Shown here: piece by piece, positions 10,922 to 22,754 of the stretch
Numbering within the stretch: the stretch's first letter is position 1
Layout: each line of letters begins with the position of its first letter
Assembly (NCBI RefSeq): GCF_033978795.1
Contig: NC_084613.1
Span: 2,221,824-2,285,823, forward strand
Length of the DNA stretch: 64,000 bases
From: Nerophis ophidion
Taxonomy: Eukaryota; Chordata; Actinopteri; Syngnathiformes; Syngnathidae
Direction: 5' to 3'
Translations under genes and position numbers: made by a program
The notes under the pieces: generated by a model
Told to the model about the DNA's origin: nothing
The model's database searches: none
What the model saw: only the letters and a program-made list of their open reading frames with translations

Positions 10922-11455
10922 ATACACTATATTGCTAAAAGTATTTGTCCACCTGCCTTGACTCACATATGACCTTGAAGTGCCATCCCATTCCTAACCC
11001 ATAGGCTTCAATATGACCTTTTGCAGCTATTACAGCTTCAACTCTTCTGGGGAGGCTGTCCACAAGGTTGCTGAGTCTGCTTAAAGGAAATTTACACCAA
11101 TTTTTCCAAAAGCAATTGGTCTGATGTTGGTGGAAAAGGCCTGGCTCTCAGTCTCCATTCTAATTCATCCCAAATGTGTTCTATGGGGTTCAGGTCAGGA
11201 CTCTGTGCAGGCCAGTCAAGTTCATCCACACCAGACTCTGTCGTCCATGTCTTTATGGACCTTGCTTGGTGCACTGGTGCACAGTCATGTTGGAAGAGGA
11301 AGGGGCCCGCTCCAAACTGTTCCCACAAGGTTGGGAGCATTGAATTGTCCAAAATGTTTTGGTATCCTGGAGCATTCAAAGTTACTTTCACTGGAACTAA
11401 GGGGCCAAGCCCAACTGCTGAAAAACAACCCCACATCATTATTCCAATTCATGGA
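10922..11455 (-). mobile_element. Tc1-like transposon (second family), truncated
   Basis: Terminus ATACACTATATTGCTAAAAG at 10922. The minus-strand ORF covers the transposase C-terminus: MMWGCFSAVGLGPLVPVK, FLFQHDCAPVHQAR and DWPAQSPDLNPIEHIWDEL, the catalytic D and the PDLNPIE region of Tc1 DDE transposases. The N-terminal half is missing; the break is at the start of the 178-bp satellite. Confidence 0.88.
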
Positions 11456-12291
11456 AATTTACAGGTAAATACGTCGGCTTTGTTTATGAAGGGAAGGAGA
11501 GTATATTAATTTCACACTTAAACTACTTAACCTAGCTAATATGCTAACTTCCTTAGCATATTAGCATTATGTGTATTTTTCTGCATTCCTCTGCAAATAA
11601 AAAAACAGGTGAGATAAGATTCTATTCATGCACATTTACAGGTAAATACGTCCGCTTTGTTTATGTCGGGCGGGAGAGTATATTTATTACAGACCTGAAC
11701 TACTTAACCTCGCTAATATGCTAACTTCCTTAGCATATTAGCATGACGTGTGTGTTTTTCTGCTTTCCTCGGCAAATAAAACATTCGAGATAAGATCCAA
11801 TTCATGGAAATTTACAGGTAAATACGTCCGCTTTGTTTATGTCGGGCGGGAGAGTATATTAATTTCACACCTGAACTACTAATCCTAACCAATATGCTAA
11901 CTTCCTTAGCATATTAGCATTAAGTGTGTATTTTTCTGCATTCCTCTGCAAATAAAAAAATAGGTGAGATAAGACTCTATTCATGGAAATTTACAGGTAA
12001 ATACATCCGCTTTGTTTATGTCGGGCGATAGAGTATATTAATTTCACACCTAAACTACTTAACCTCGCTAATATGCTAACTTCCTTAGCATATTAGCATT
12101 AAGTGTGTATTTTTCTGCATTCCTCTGCAAATAAAAAAACAGGTGAGATAAGATCCTATTCATGCACATTTACAGGTAAAATACTCTGCTTTGTTCATGT
12201 CGGGCGGGTGAGTACATTTCTTACACACCTAAACTACTTAACCTAGCTAAAATGCTAACTTCCTTAGCATATTAGCATTGTGTATTTTTCT

Positions 12292-13257
12292 GCATCCATC
12301 CATCCATTTTCTACCGCTTATTCCCTTTCGGGGTCGCGGGGGGCGCTGGCGCCTATCTCAGCTACAATCGGGCGGAAGGCAGGGTACACCCTGGACAAGT
12401 CGCTACCTCATCGCAGGGCCAACACAGATAGACAGACAACATTCACACACTAGGGAGCATTTAGTGTTGCCAATCAACCTATCCCCAGGTGCATGTCTTT
12501 GGAGGTGGGAGGGGCCTATCCCCAGGTGCATGTCTTTGGAAGTGGGAGGGGCCTATCCCCAGCTGCATGTCTTTGGAAGTGGGAGGGGCCTATCCCCAGG
12601 TGCATGTCTTTGGAGGTGGGAGGGGCCTATCCCCAGGTGCATGTCTTTGGAGGTGGGAGGGGCCTATCCCCAGGTGCATGTCTTTGGAGGTGGGAGGGGC
12701 CTATCCCCAGGTGCATGTCTTTGGAGGTGGGAGGGGCCTATCCCCAGGTGCATGTCTTTGGAGGTGGGAGGGGCCTATACCCAGGTGCATGTCTTTGGAG
12801 GTGGGAGGGGCCTATCCCCAGGTGCATGTCTTTGGAGGTGGGAGGGGCCTATCCCCAGGTGCATGTCTTTGGAGGTGGGAGGGGCCTATACCCAGGTGCA
12901 TGTCTTTGGAGGTGGGAGGGGCCTATCCCCAGGTGCATGTCTTTGGAGGTGGGAGGGGCCTATCCCCAGGTGCATGTCTTTGGAGGTGGGAGGGGCCTAT
13001 ACCCAGGTGCATGTCTTTGGAGGTGGGAGGGGCCTATCCCCAGGTGCATGTCTTTGGAGGTGGGAGGGGGCCTATCCCCAGGTGCATGTCTTTGGAGGTG
13101 GGAGGAAGCCGGAGTACCCGGAGGGAACCCACGCATTCGCGGGGAGAACATGTAAACTCCACACAGAAAGATCCTCAGCCTGTATTTGAACCCAGGACTA
13201 ATCAGGACCTTCGTATTGTGAGGCAGACGCACTAACCCCTCCTCCACCGTGCTGCAT
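12292..13257 (-). mobile_element. tRNA-derived SINE (ATGG-tail family) enlarged by an internal array
   Basis: Read on the minus strand: tRNA-like head (GGTGGAGGAGGGGTTAGTGC), body, and a tail ending in ATGGATGG. The ordinary family length is about 370 bp (see 56040-56408); this copy is 966 bp because a 37-bp body segment is present 17 times. Confidence 0.88.
12487..13108 (+). repeat. 37-bp tandem array, 17 copies
   Basis: Units of CCAGGTGCATGTCTTTGGAG, GTGGGAGGGGCCTATCC. Variants: AGCTGCATG once, TTTGGAAGTG twice, CTATACCC three times. One single-base insertion near 13070. Confidence 0.97.
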
Positions 13258-13745
13258 TCTTCAGCAAATAAAACATTTGAGATAAGATCCAATTCATGGA
13301 AATTTACAGGTAAATACGTCTGCTTTGTTTATGTCGGGCGGGTGACTTTATTTATTTCAGACCTAAGCTACTTAACCTAGCTAAAATGCCAACTTCCTTA
13401 GCATATTAACATTAAGTGTTTAATTTTCTGCATTCCTCGGCAAATAAAAAAAACAGGTGAGATAAGATCATATTCATGGAAATGTACAGGTAAACACGTC
13501 TGCTTTGTTTATGTCGGGCGGGTGAGTACATTTCTTACAGACCTAAACTACTTAACCTAGCTAAAATGCTAACTTCCTTAGCATATTAGCATTAAGTGTG
13601 TATTTTTCTGCTTTCTTCGGAAAATAAAACATTTGAGATAAGATCCAATTCATGGAAATTTACAGGTAAATACGTCCGCTTTGTTCATGTTTATTACAGA
13701 CCTAAACTACTAAACCTAGCTAATATGCTAACTTCCTTAGCATAA

Positions 13746-14165
13746 ATGAAACATGCTATTTTGTTTAACATCCGACACTCTTTTGCTCCAAAAGTCTTAT
13801 CTGAAAGTGTACAAAAACATGAGCTCTCAGATAAGCTTGTATTGACTACAAAGACAAATCAGCTTTCACAATTTTGCGTGTTGCGTCCTGAATGTTTGTG
13901 TTCATGTTCGGAGGTCGTAGCTTCCACCACATTTTGGAGGAATTCAACTCTTTTGGAGGAAGACGTCATGAGTGTTGATGTTTGTCTGCTACACAATACA
14001 ATCAAACTGACTGACGTCGTCTTTTGTTGTGCTCGCACCAATTATTGGAATATTAGTCGATTAAAAGGAGAAATATAATTGATGGGCTGCATCGACTGTG
14101 CTGGTTGTTTACAATAACACCATCTGCTGGAAGAAAAAAGTCACTACATTTGTCCTGGAATTTAA
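13746..14165. other. No feature recognised
   Basis: Non-repetitive sequence with short overlapping reading frames on both strands and no recognisable protein similarity or splice structure. Confidence 0.5.
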
Positions 14166-14169
14166 ATAA

Positions 14170-14310
14170 ATAGCGAATATGCCGTATTTTTCCGACTGTA
14201 AGGCGCACTTAAAATCCTTTCATTTTCTCAAAACCTGGACAGTGCGCCTTATAAGCCGGTGCTCCTAATGTCAGGAATAATTCTGGTTGTGCTTACCGAC
14301 CTTGAAGCAC
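14170..14310. mobile_element. MITE-like fragment
   Basis: Contains TGTAAGGCGCACTTAAAATC and its partial inverse GTGCGCCTTATAAGCC, then ATTCTGGTTGTGCTTACCGA, a dispersed fish DNA-element sequence also seen at 4120-4200. Superfamily not assigned. Confidence 0.5.
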
Positions 14311-14801
14311 ATTTGAGACAAGTTGTGTTAGCTCTCACATGCCAGGGGAAAGATAAATCTGTAAGTAAACTGTTTAAGGTGGAAATTTGTGGTTCAATTT
14401 GATAGTAAGACGTTTATGGAAAAACAAGCGATGTTTTGAGGACTTAAAATGGCTGCCAGTCATATATTTCCACCATCGAAATATTTTCAGCAATCAGAAG
14501 TATTTGTTTGATGATAGTATTGTATATTTGGGTAAAGCTAATATTTACATATTGTATATTCCATTTCAGTATGTAGCTTACACATTTGTCACTTGTCAGG
14601 ACACGGTGCACATTCATCCGTGTGCGGCGTGCGCCACTCCGGCTGCAGCAGGCAGCTGCACTCAATCAGCAATCTGCACACCTGTCGCCGATGAGCAGAT
14701 ATTGTGGAAGTGGATCCCAGTAAGTGATTGGCCGATACATTACAGTCTTTTTCAAAACATCACTTTTGCCTTTAAGACGGGTGTGAGCACCTCTTAGGGC
14801 T

Positions 14802-17800
14802 AGCCTGGTAACGTAAATGTGACTATCACCAGCCTGGTACCATAGTTGTGACTATCACTAGTCTGGTACCATAGTTGTGACTATCACTAGTCTGGTACCA
14901 TAGTTGTGACTGTCACTAGCCTGGTACCATAGTTGTGACTATCACTAGCCTGGTACCATAGTTGTGACTATCACTAGCCTGGTACCATAGTTGTGACTAT
15001 CACTAGCCTGGTACCATAGTTGTGACTATCATTAGCCTGGTACCATAGTTGTGACTGTCACTAGCCTGGTACCATAGTTGTGACTATCACTAGCCTGGTA
15101 CCATAGTTGTGACTATCATTAGCCTGGTACCATAGTTGTGACTGTCACTAGCCTGGTACCATAGTTGTGACTGTCACTAGCCTGGTACCATAGTTGTGAC
15201 TATCACTAGCCTGGTACCATAGTTGTGACTATCACTAGCCTGGTACCATAGTTGTGACTATCACTAGCCTGGTACCATAGTTGTGACTATCACTAGCCTG
15301 GTACCATAGTTGTGACTATCACTAGCCTGGTACCATAGTTGTGACTATCACTAGCCCGGTACCATAGTTGTGACTATCACTAGCCCGGTACCTTAGTTGT
15401 GACTATCACTAGCCCGGTACCTTAGTTGTGACTATCACTAGCCCGGTACCATAGTTGTGACTATCACTAGCCCGGTACCATAGTTGTGACTATCACTAGC
15501 CCGGTACCATAGTTGTGACTATCACTAGCCCGGTACCATAGTTGTGACTATCACTAGCCCGGTACCATAGTTGTGACTATCACTAGCCTGGTACCATAGT
15601 TGTGACTATCACTAGCCTGGTACCATAGTTGTGACTATCACTAGCCTGGTACCATAGTTGTGACTATCACTAGCCTGGTACCATAGTTGTGACTATCACT
15701 AGCCTGGTACCATAGTTGTGACTATCACTATCCTGGTACCATAGTTGTGACTATCACTAGCCTGGTACCACAGTTGTGACTATCACTGGCCTGGTACCAC
15801 AGTTGTGACTATCACTAGCCTGGTACCACAGTTGTGACTATCATTAGCCTGGTACCACAGTTGTGACTATCACTAGCCTGGTACCATAGTTGTGACTATC
15901 ACTAGCCTGGTACCATAGTTGTGACTATCACTAGCCTGGTACCATAGTTGTGACTATCACTAGCCTGGTACCATAGTTGTGACTATCACTAGCCTGGTAC
16001 CATAGTTGTGACTATCACTAGCCTGGTACCATAGTTGTGACTGTCACTAGCCTGGTACCACAGTTGTGACTATCACTAGCCTGGTACCACAGTTGTGACT
16101 ATCATTAGCCTGGTACCACAGTTGTGACTATCACTAGCCTGGTACCATAGTTGTGACTATCACTAGCCTGGTACCATAGTTGTGACTATCACTAGCCTGG
16201 TACCATAGTTGTGACTATCACTGGCCTGGTACCATAGTTGTGACTATCACTAGCCTGGTACCATAGTTGTGACTATCACTAGCCTGGTACCATAGTTGTG
16301 ACTGTCACTAGCCTGGTACCACAGTTGTGACTATCACTAGCCTGGTACCACAGTTGTGACTATCATTAGCCTGGTACCACAGTTGTGACTATCACTAGCC
16401 TGGTACCATAGTTGTGACTATCACTAGCCTGGTACCATAGTTGTGACTATCACTAGCCTGGTACCATAGTTGTAACTATCACTAGCCTGGTACCATAGTT
16501 GTGACTATCATTAGCCTGGTACCATAGTTGTGACTATCACTAGCCTGGTACCATAGTTGTGACTATCACTAGCCTGGTACCATAGTTGTGACTATCATTA
16601 GCCTGGTACCATAGTTGTGACTATCACTAGCCTGGTACCATAGTTGTGACTATCACTAGCCTGGTACAATAGTTGTGACTTTCACTAGCCTGGTACCATA
16701 GTTGTGACTATCACTGGCCTGGTACCATAGTTGTGACTGTCACTAGCCTGGTACCATAGTTGTGACTATCATTAGCCTGGTACCATAGTTGTGACTATCA
16801 CTAGCCTGGTACCATAGTTGTGACTATCACTAGCCTGGTACCATAGTTGTGACTGTCACTAGCCTGGTACCATAGTTGTGACTATCATTAGCCTGGTACC
16901 ATAGTTGTGACTATCACTAGCCTGCTACCATAGTTGTGACTATCACTAGCCTGGTACCATAGTTGTAACTATCACTAGCCTGGTACCATAGTTGTGACTA
17001 TCACTAGCCTGGTACCATAGTTGTGACTATCACTAGCCTGGTACCATAGTTGTGACTTTCACTAGCCTGGTACCATAGTTGTGACTATCATTAGCCTGGT
17101 ACCATATTTGTGACTATCACTAGCCTGGTACCATAGTTGTGACCGTCACTAGCCTGGTACCATAGTTGTGACTGTCACTAGCCTGGTACCATAGTTGTGA
17201 CTATCACTAGCCTGGTACCATAGTTGTGACTATCACTAGCCTGGTACCATAGTTGTGACTATCACTAGCCTGGTACCATAGTTGTGACTATCACTGGCCT
17301 GGTACCATAGTTGTGACTATCACTAGCCTGGTACCATAGTTGTGACTATCACTAGCCTGGTACCATAGTTGTGACTATCATTAGCCTGGTACCATAGTTG
17401 TGACTATCACTAGCCTGGTACCATAGTTGTGACTATCATTAGCCTGGTACCATAGTTGTGACTATCATTAGCCTGGTACCATAGTTGTGACTATCACTAG
17501 CCTGGTACCATAGTTGTGACTATCATTAGCCTGGTACCATAGTTGTGACTATCACTAGCCTGGTACCATACTTGTGACTATCACTAGCCTGGTACCATAG
17601 TTGTGACTATCATTAGCCTGGTACCATAGTTGTGACTATCACTAGCCTGGTACCATAGTTGTGACTATCACTAGCCTGGTACCATAGTTGTGACTATCAC
17701 TAGCCTGGTACCATAGTTGTGACTATCACTAGCCTGGTACCATAGTTGTGACTATCACTAGCCTGGTACCATAGTTGTGACTATCATTAGCCTGGTACCA

Positions 17801-20640
17801 TAGTTGTGACTATCACTAGCCTGGTACCATAGTTGTGACTATCATTAGCCTGGTACCATAGTTGTGACTATCATTAGCCTGGTACCATAGTTGTGACTAT
17901 CACTAGCCTGGTACCATAGTTGTGACTATCATTAGCCTGGTACCATAGTTGTGACTATCACTAGCCTGGTACCATACTTGTGACTATCCCTAGCCTGGTA
18001 CCATAGTTGTGACTGTCACTAGCCTGGTACCATAGTTGTGACTGTCACTAGCCTGGTACCCTAGTTGTGACTATCACTAGCCTGGTACCATAGTTGTGAC
18101 TATCACTAGCCTGGTACCATAGTTGTGACTATCACTAGCCTGGTACCATAGTTGTGACTGTCACTAGCCTGGTACCACAGTTGTGACTATCACTAGCCTG
18201 GTACCACAGTTGTGACTATCATTAGCCTGGTACCACAGTTGTGACTATCACTAGCCTGGTACCATAGTTGTGACTATCACTAGCCTGGTACCATAGTTGT
18301 GACTATCACTAGCCTGGTACCATAGTTGTAACTATCACTAGCCTGGTACCATAGTTGTGACTATCATTAGCCTGGTACCATAGTTGTGACTATCACTAGC
18401 CTGGTACCATAGTTGTGACTATCACTAGCCTGGTACCATAGTTGTGACTATCATTAGCCTGGTACCATAGTTGTGACTATCACTAGCCTGGTACCATAGT
18501 TGTGACTATCACTAGCCTGGTACAATAGTTGTGACTTTCACTAGCCTGGTACCATAGTTGTGACTATCACTGGCCTGGTACCATAGTTGTGACTGTCACT
18601 AGCCTGGTACCATAGTTGTGACTATCATTAGCCTGGTACCATAGTTGTGACTATCACTAGCCTGGTACCATAGTTGTGACTATCACTAGCCTGCTACCAT
18701 AGTTGTGACTATCACTAGCCTGGTACCATAGTTGTAACTATCACTAGCCTGGTACCATAGTTGTGACTATCACTAGCCTGGTACCATAGTTGTGACTATC
18801 ACTAGCCTGGTACCATAGTTGTGACTTTCACTAGCCTGGTACCATAGTTGTGACTATCATTAGCCTGGTACCATATTTGTGACTATCACTAGCCTGGTAC
18901 CATAGTTGTGACCGTCACTAGCCTGGTACCATAGTTGTGACTGTCACTAGCCTGGTACCATAGTTGTGACTATCACTAGCCTGGTACCATAGTTGTGACT
19001 ATCACTAGCCTGGTACCATAGTTGTGACTATCACTAGCCTGGTACCATAGTTGTGACTATCACTGGCCTGGTACCATAGTTGTGACTATCACTAGCCTGG
19101 TACCATAGTTGTGACTATCACTAGCCTGGTACCATAGTTGTGACTATCATTAGCCTGGTACCATAGTTGTGACTATCACTAGCCTGGTACCATAGTTGTG
19201 ACTATCATTAGCCTGGTACCATAGTTGTGACTATCATTAGCCTGGTACCATAGTTGTGACTATCACTAGCCTGGTACCATAGTTGTGACTATCATTAGCC
19301 TGGTACCATAGTTGTGACTATCACTAGCCTGGTACCATACTTGTGACTATCCCTAGCCTGGTACCATAGTTGTGACTGTCACTAGCCTGGTACCATAGTT
19401 GTGACTGTCACTAGCCTGGTACCCTAGTTGTGACTATCACTAGCCTGGTACCATAGTTGTGACTATCACTAGCCTGGTACCATAGTTGTGACTATCACTA
19501 GCCTGGTACCATAGTTGTGACTGTCACTAGCCTGGTACCATAGTTGTGACTATCACTAGCCTGGTACCATAGTTGTGACTATCACTAGCCTGGTACCATA
19601 GTTGTGACTATCACTAGCCTGGTACCATAGTTGTGACTGTCACTAGCCTGGTACCATAGTTGTGACTATCACTAGCCTGGTACCATAGTTGTGACTATCA
19701 CTAGCCTGGTACCATAGTTGTGACTATCACTATCCTGGTACCATAGTTGTGACTATCACTAGCCTGGTACCACAGTTGTGACTATCACTAGCCTGGTACC
19801 ATAGTTGTGACTGTCACTAGCCTGGTACCATAGTTGTGACTATCACTAGCCTGGTACCATAGTTGTAACTATCACTAGCCTGGTACCATAGTTGTGACTA
19901 TCACTAGCCTGGTACCATAGTTGTGACTATCACTAGCCTGGTACCATAGTTGTGACTATCACTAGCCTGGTACCATAGTTGTGACTATCACTAGCCTGGT
20001 ACCATAGTTGTGACTGTCACTAGCCTGGTACCATAGTTGTGACTATCACTAGCCTGGTACCATAGTTGTGACTATCACTAGCCTGGTACCATAGTTGTGA
20101 CTATCACTAGCCTGGTACCATAGTTGTGACTATCACTAGCCTGGTACCATAGTTGTGACTATCACTAGCCTGGTACCATAGTTGTGACTATCACTAGCCT
20201 GGTACCATAGTTGTGACTATCACTAGCCTGGTACCATAGTTGTGACTGTCACTAGCCTGGTACCATAGTTGTGACTATCACTAGCCTGGTACCATAGTTG
20301 TGACTATCACTAGCCTGGTACCATAGTTGTGACTGTCACTGGCCTGGTACCATAGTTGTGACTGTCACTAGCCTGGTACCATAGTTGTGACTATCACTAG
20401 CCTGGTACCATAGTTGTGACTGTCACTGGCCTGGTACCATAGTTGTGACTATCACTAGCCTGGTACCATAGTTGTGACTATCACTAGCCTGGTACCATAG
20501 TTGTGACTATCACTAGCCTGGTACCATAGTTGTGACTATCACTAGCCTGGTACCATAGTTGTGACTGTCACTAGCCTGGTACCATAGTTGTGACTATCAC
20601 TAGCCTGGTACCATAGTTGTGACTATCACTAGCCTGGTAA
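14802..20640 (+). repeat. 29-bp minisatellite, 201 periods (5.8 kb)
   Basis: Unit AGCCTGGTACCATAGTTGTG, ACTATCACT. The first and last AGCCTGGTA start at 14802 and 20631, a distance of 5,829 = 201 x 29, so there is no net insertion or deletion. Variants include CATT, CTGTC, CCCGG, CACAG and GTAAC. The order of rare variants recurs at 1,856 bp (64 units) and 1,769 bp (61 units). No coding potential. Confidence 0.98.
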
Positions 20641-20683
20641 AAATCGGCACTTCTTCTTATGATTGAAATGCTTCTCTTAGGCT

Positions 20684-21128
20684 TGTCCCTGACAGTTTTG
20701 TTTTGTTTTAGTTTTTCCTCTGTGTATGTCTTTGTTTTCTGTCAGCGCTTTATTTTGGTAATTTCCTGCTTTTCTTCCTGAGCGCTGTTTCCCCTCAGGT
20801 GCGACTGATTGGCACCTGGCCACACCTGGTGTCAATCAGCCTAATCCTATTTAAACCGGCTTTGTCCTCCAGTCAGAGCTGGATTATTGTCAATATGACT
20901 TGTCGTTGTCTTATGCCGTGGACTGCTTTCTGTCTCCAGTTCTCCCTGGTTCCTCGTCGCTTGTGAGCTGTTCCTTGGTTCGATTCTTGTTCCTGCCACC
21001 TGTCTCCTGTTTTTCTGGTTTGTGTTTTGCCTTCCATTTTTATATTTTTGGACATTAAATTATGTTTTCTTGCTCAATGCCTGCCATCATCTCCGCATCT
21101 TGGGCTTCGTCACAAACTCAACCTGACA
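20684..21128 (+). mobile_element. Candidate solo LTR
   Basis: Starts TGTCCCTGACAG and ends CAACCTGACA (TGTC...GACA). Internally it has a TATA-like CTATTTAAACC at about 20850 and ATTAAA at about 21054, in promoter-then-polyA order, and C/T-rich sequence typical of fish LTRs. No clean target-site duplication, so the borders are provisional. Confidence 0.5.
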
Positions 21129-21212
21129 GCTTCTGTTCATTTGTGTTACTATTATTGATGTGAGTGGCCCAAGATAGTCTTTCATCTATTGTAACTCCCA
21201 GCAATCTGGCCT

Positions 21213-21214
<2 letters not shown>

Positions 21215-21257
<43 letters not shown>
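21215..21257. repeat. (AT)n microsatellite
   Basis: Uninterrupted TA repeats. Confidence 0.95.
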
Positions 21258-21261
<4 letters not shown>

Positions 21262-22290
21262 TGTAAAAAGCACTTTACATAAAGCAGTAAACCTCTAAGT
21301 GCTACAGTGTATTAAAAAAAGATAATAAAAATAGATAATTACAAATAAATAAAAGACTTAGAAAAAAAAGAACTTGCTTAAAAGCTAGAACTAGTATGCA
21401 TATATCTATATAAAAAAAAAGGCTTTTTAAAATTTTTTTTTTAAAGAAGGCTTTTTGAGCCTTTTTTAAAAGCATCCACAGTCTGTGGTGTCCTGAGGTG
21501 GTCAGGGAGCGGCGAAGCAGAAAGCCCGGTCTCCTATTGTTCATAGCTTTGTCCTCGCAGATGGAGGAGGTTAACCTGTCCGGAGCGGAGATGTCGTGTG
21601 GAGGATTTGAGTTCTTTGAGGTAGAGTGTTCTGGGCCAGAACATAGTTTCCTGTTTTGTACAGTAAGCCAACTCGTATCAAGCTCTATGCTTTCTGTGTT
21701 TTCTCCCCTTTCCGTGTTCATTCTGTCTCGTGTCCCTTGTCGTTCCAGCAGCATTTCCTCCGTTGCCGCGTTACGAGCTGTGTGTCTCGTCTCCCTGTAG
21801 TCCCTCTGGTTCCCGAACTGCCTCTTGGATCTCGACTTCCCGCCTGGATACGGATTTTTACGCCCCTCACCTGCCCTGGACCTCCGAGCTTGCCTTGCCC
21901 CCCTGGACTTCCGCACTTTGCTCAACACTCCAGGTAACACACTGCAGCTCATCTTTTAAAGACCAAAGTAGAGAGGCTAGATGGATGAATCTGCTTTGGA
22001 ACTTTATTGGAAGGTCTTGGATTGTTAGATGTCTGCCAAGCTGGATAACCCGGACACACATGGGGAGGGCAGAAGGGTCTCGTTTGCTCCTTAATGGCTG
22101 ACTAGTTCAAGGAAGCAAATGAAACCTTTTGTTGAGTTTGTTTATTTACATCAGCGATCTCTCTATTAGCTGGAAAAAATCATAAAGCATCACAAAAACA
22201 ATACAAATGTTCATAAATACACTTTCTATGTACACGCTGTCATATGTTTCGGAAATTAATCAAATTGTGCTCACTTTTATGCCAGCAAAA
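21258..22290. other. Unassigned dispersed-repeat-like sequence
   Basis: Contains a T/C-rich segment (21700-21930) resembling retrotransposon LTR or leader sequence and several short overlapping reading frames on both strands, none of which I recognise. The TTC9 3' UTR probably ends in or near its right part. Confidence 0.4.
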
Positions 22291-22291
22291 A

Positions 22292-22293
<2 letters not shown>

Positions 22294-22371
<78 letters not shown>
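22294..22371. repeat. (GT)n microsatellite
   Basis: About 38 GT dinucleotides without interruption. With the (CA)n run at 22500 it forms an inverted pair that could pair in a TTC9 transcript. Confidence 0.97.
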
Positions 22372-22372
<1 letters not shown>

Positions 22373-22498
22373 ATATTAGAGTTGTGTTGTTGTGCAATGT
22401 GTGGAGTACTCTTGTGTTTGTGTAAAGCTGTACTTTGCAGAGTGTAGTCGTGCACGTTGTCATACTGGCAGTGATATTTCATCAGTTAAATGGCTTGA

Positions 22499-22499
<1 letters not shown>

Positions 22500-22556
<57 letters not shown>
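22500..22556. repeat. (CA)n microsatellite
   Basis: About 28 CA dinucleotides, inverse of the GT run 130 bp to the left. Confidence 0.97.
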
Positions 22557-22558
<2 letters not shown>

Positions 22559-22671
22559 AATTATGAGGTGATCTGCCGTGCGAGGCGAAGAGAAAAAGGT
22601 GAGATTGGCGCCAGGACGAGAGTGGGCGGCACACAGTGAGAGGCGGGACAGGAAGTGGGAGGTCAAAGGTC

Positions 22672-22754
22672 TTATGTGGTGTCCTTCTTTTCTCTTTGAG
22701 CGTTGCGGCGAATCTTCATCTCCGTCAGCTGGATGTACCGAATGACGTTAGTGT
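22672..22754 (-). CDS. ttc9: TTC9 exon 3 (C-terminus)
   Basis: Acceptor TGTTGCAG. Translates to D-TNVIRYIQLTEMKIRRNAQR-EKKDTT then TAA. It is too short to stand out as an ORF and was found by its similarity to the TTC9A C-terminus. The (CA)n and (GT)n runs at 22500 and 22295 would lie in its 3' UTR or just past it. Confidence 0.93.

Larger units (their letters stand above)
11445..13745 (+). repeat. 178-bp satellite, eight units, split by a SINE
   Basis: ACAGGTAAATACG recurs at about 11461, 11639, 11814, 11993, 12172, then 13306, 13486 and 13664, a period of 175-180 bp. Units contain a hairpin (GCTAATATGCTAA, CTTCC, TTAGCATATTAGC). The SINE at 12292-13257 interrupts the array. Confidence 0.92.

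Noticed and set aside
12278..13292. Overlapping frames of up to 303 codons on both strands repeating CMSLEVGGAYPQVHVFGGGR-type peptides
   Set aside because: They arise from the 17-copy 37-bp repeat inside a SINE; three frames and the opposite strand are open at once, as expected of a repeat without stops.
4402..20640. CRISPR-like direct repeats in the 29-bp and 35-bp arrays
   Set aside because: Units are contiguous with no unique spacers, lie between vertebrate genes, and show block duplications typical of minisatellites.
21302..21952. 216-codon minus-strand frame
   Set aside because: Translates an unassigned dispersed-repeat region; the C-terminal half is poly-Phe/Leu from T-rich sequence, and the N-terminal half has no recognisable domain.
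22244..22666. Frames rich in VCVCVC or THTHTH
   Set aside because: Translations of (GT)n and (CA)n microsatellites.
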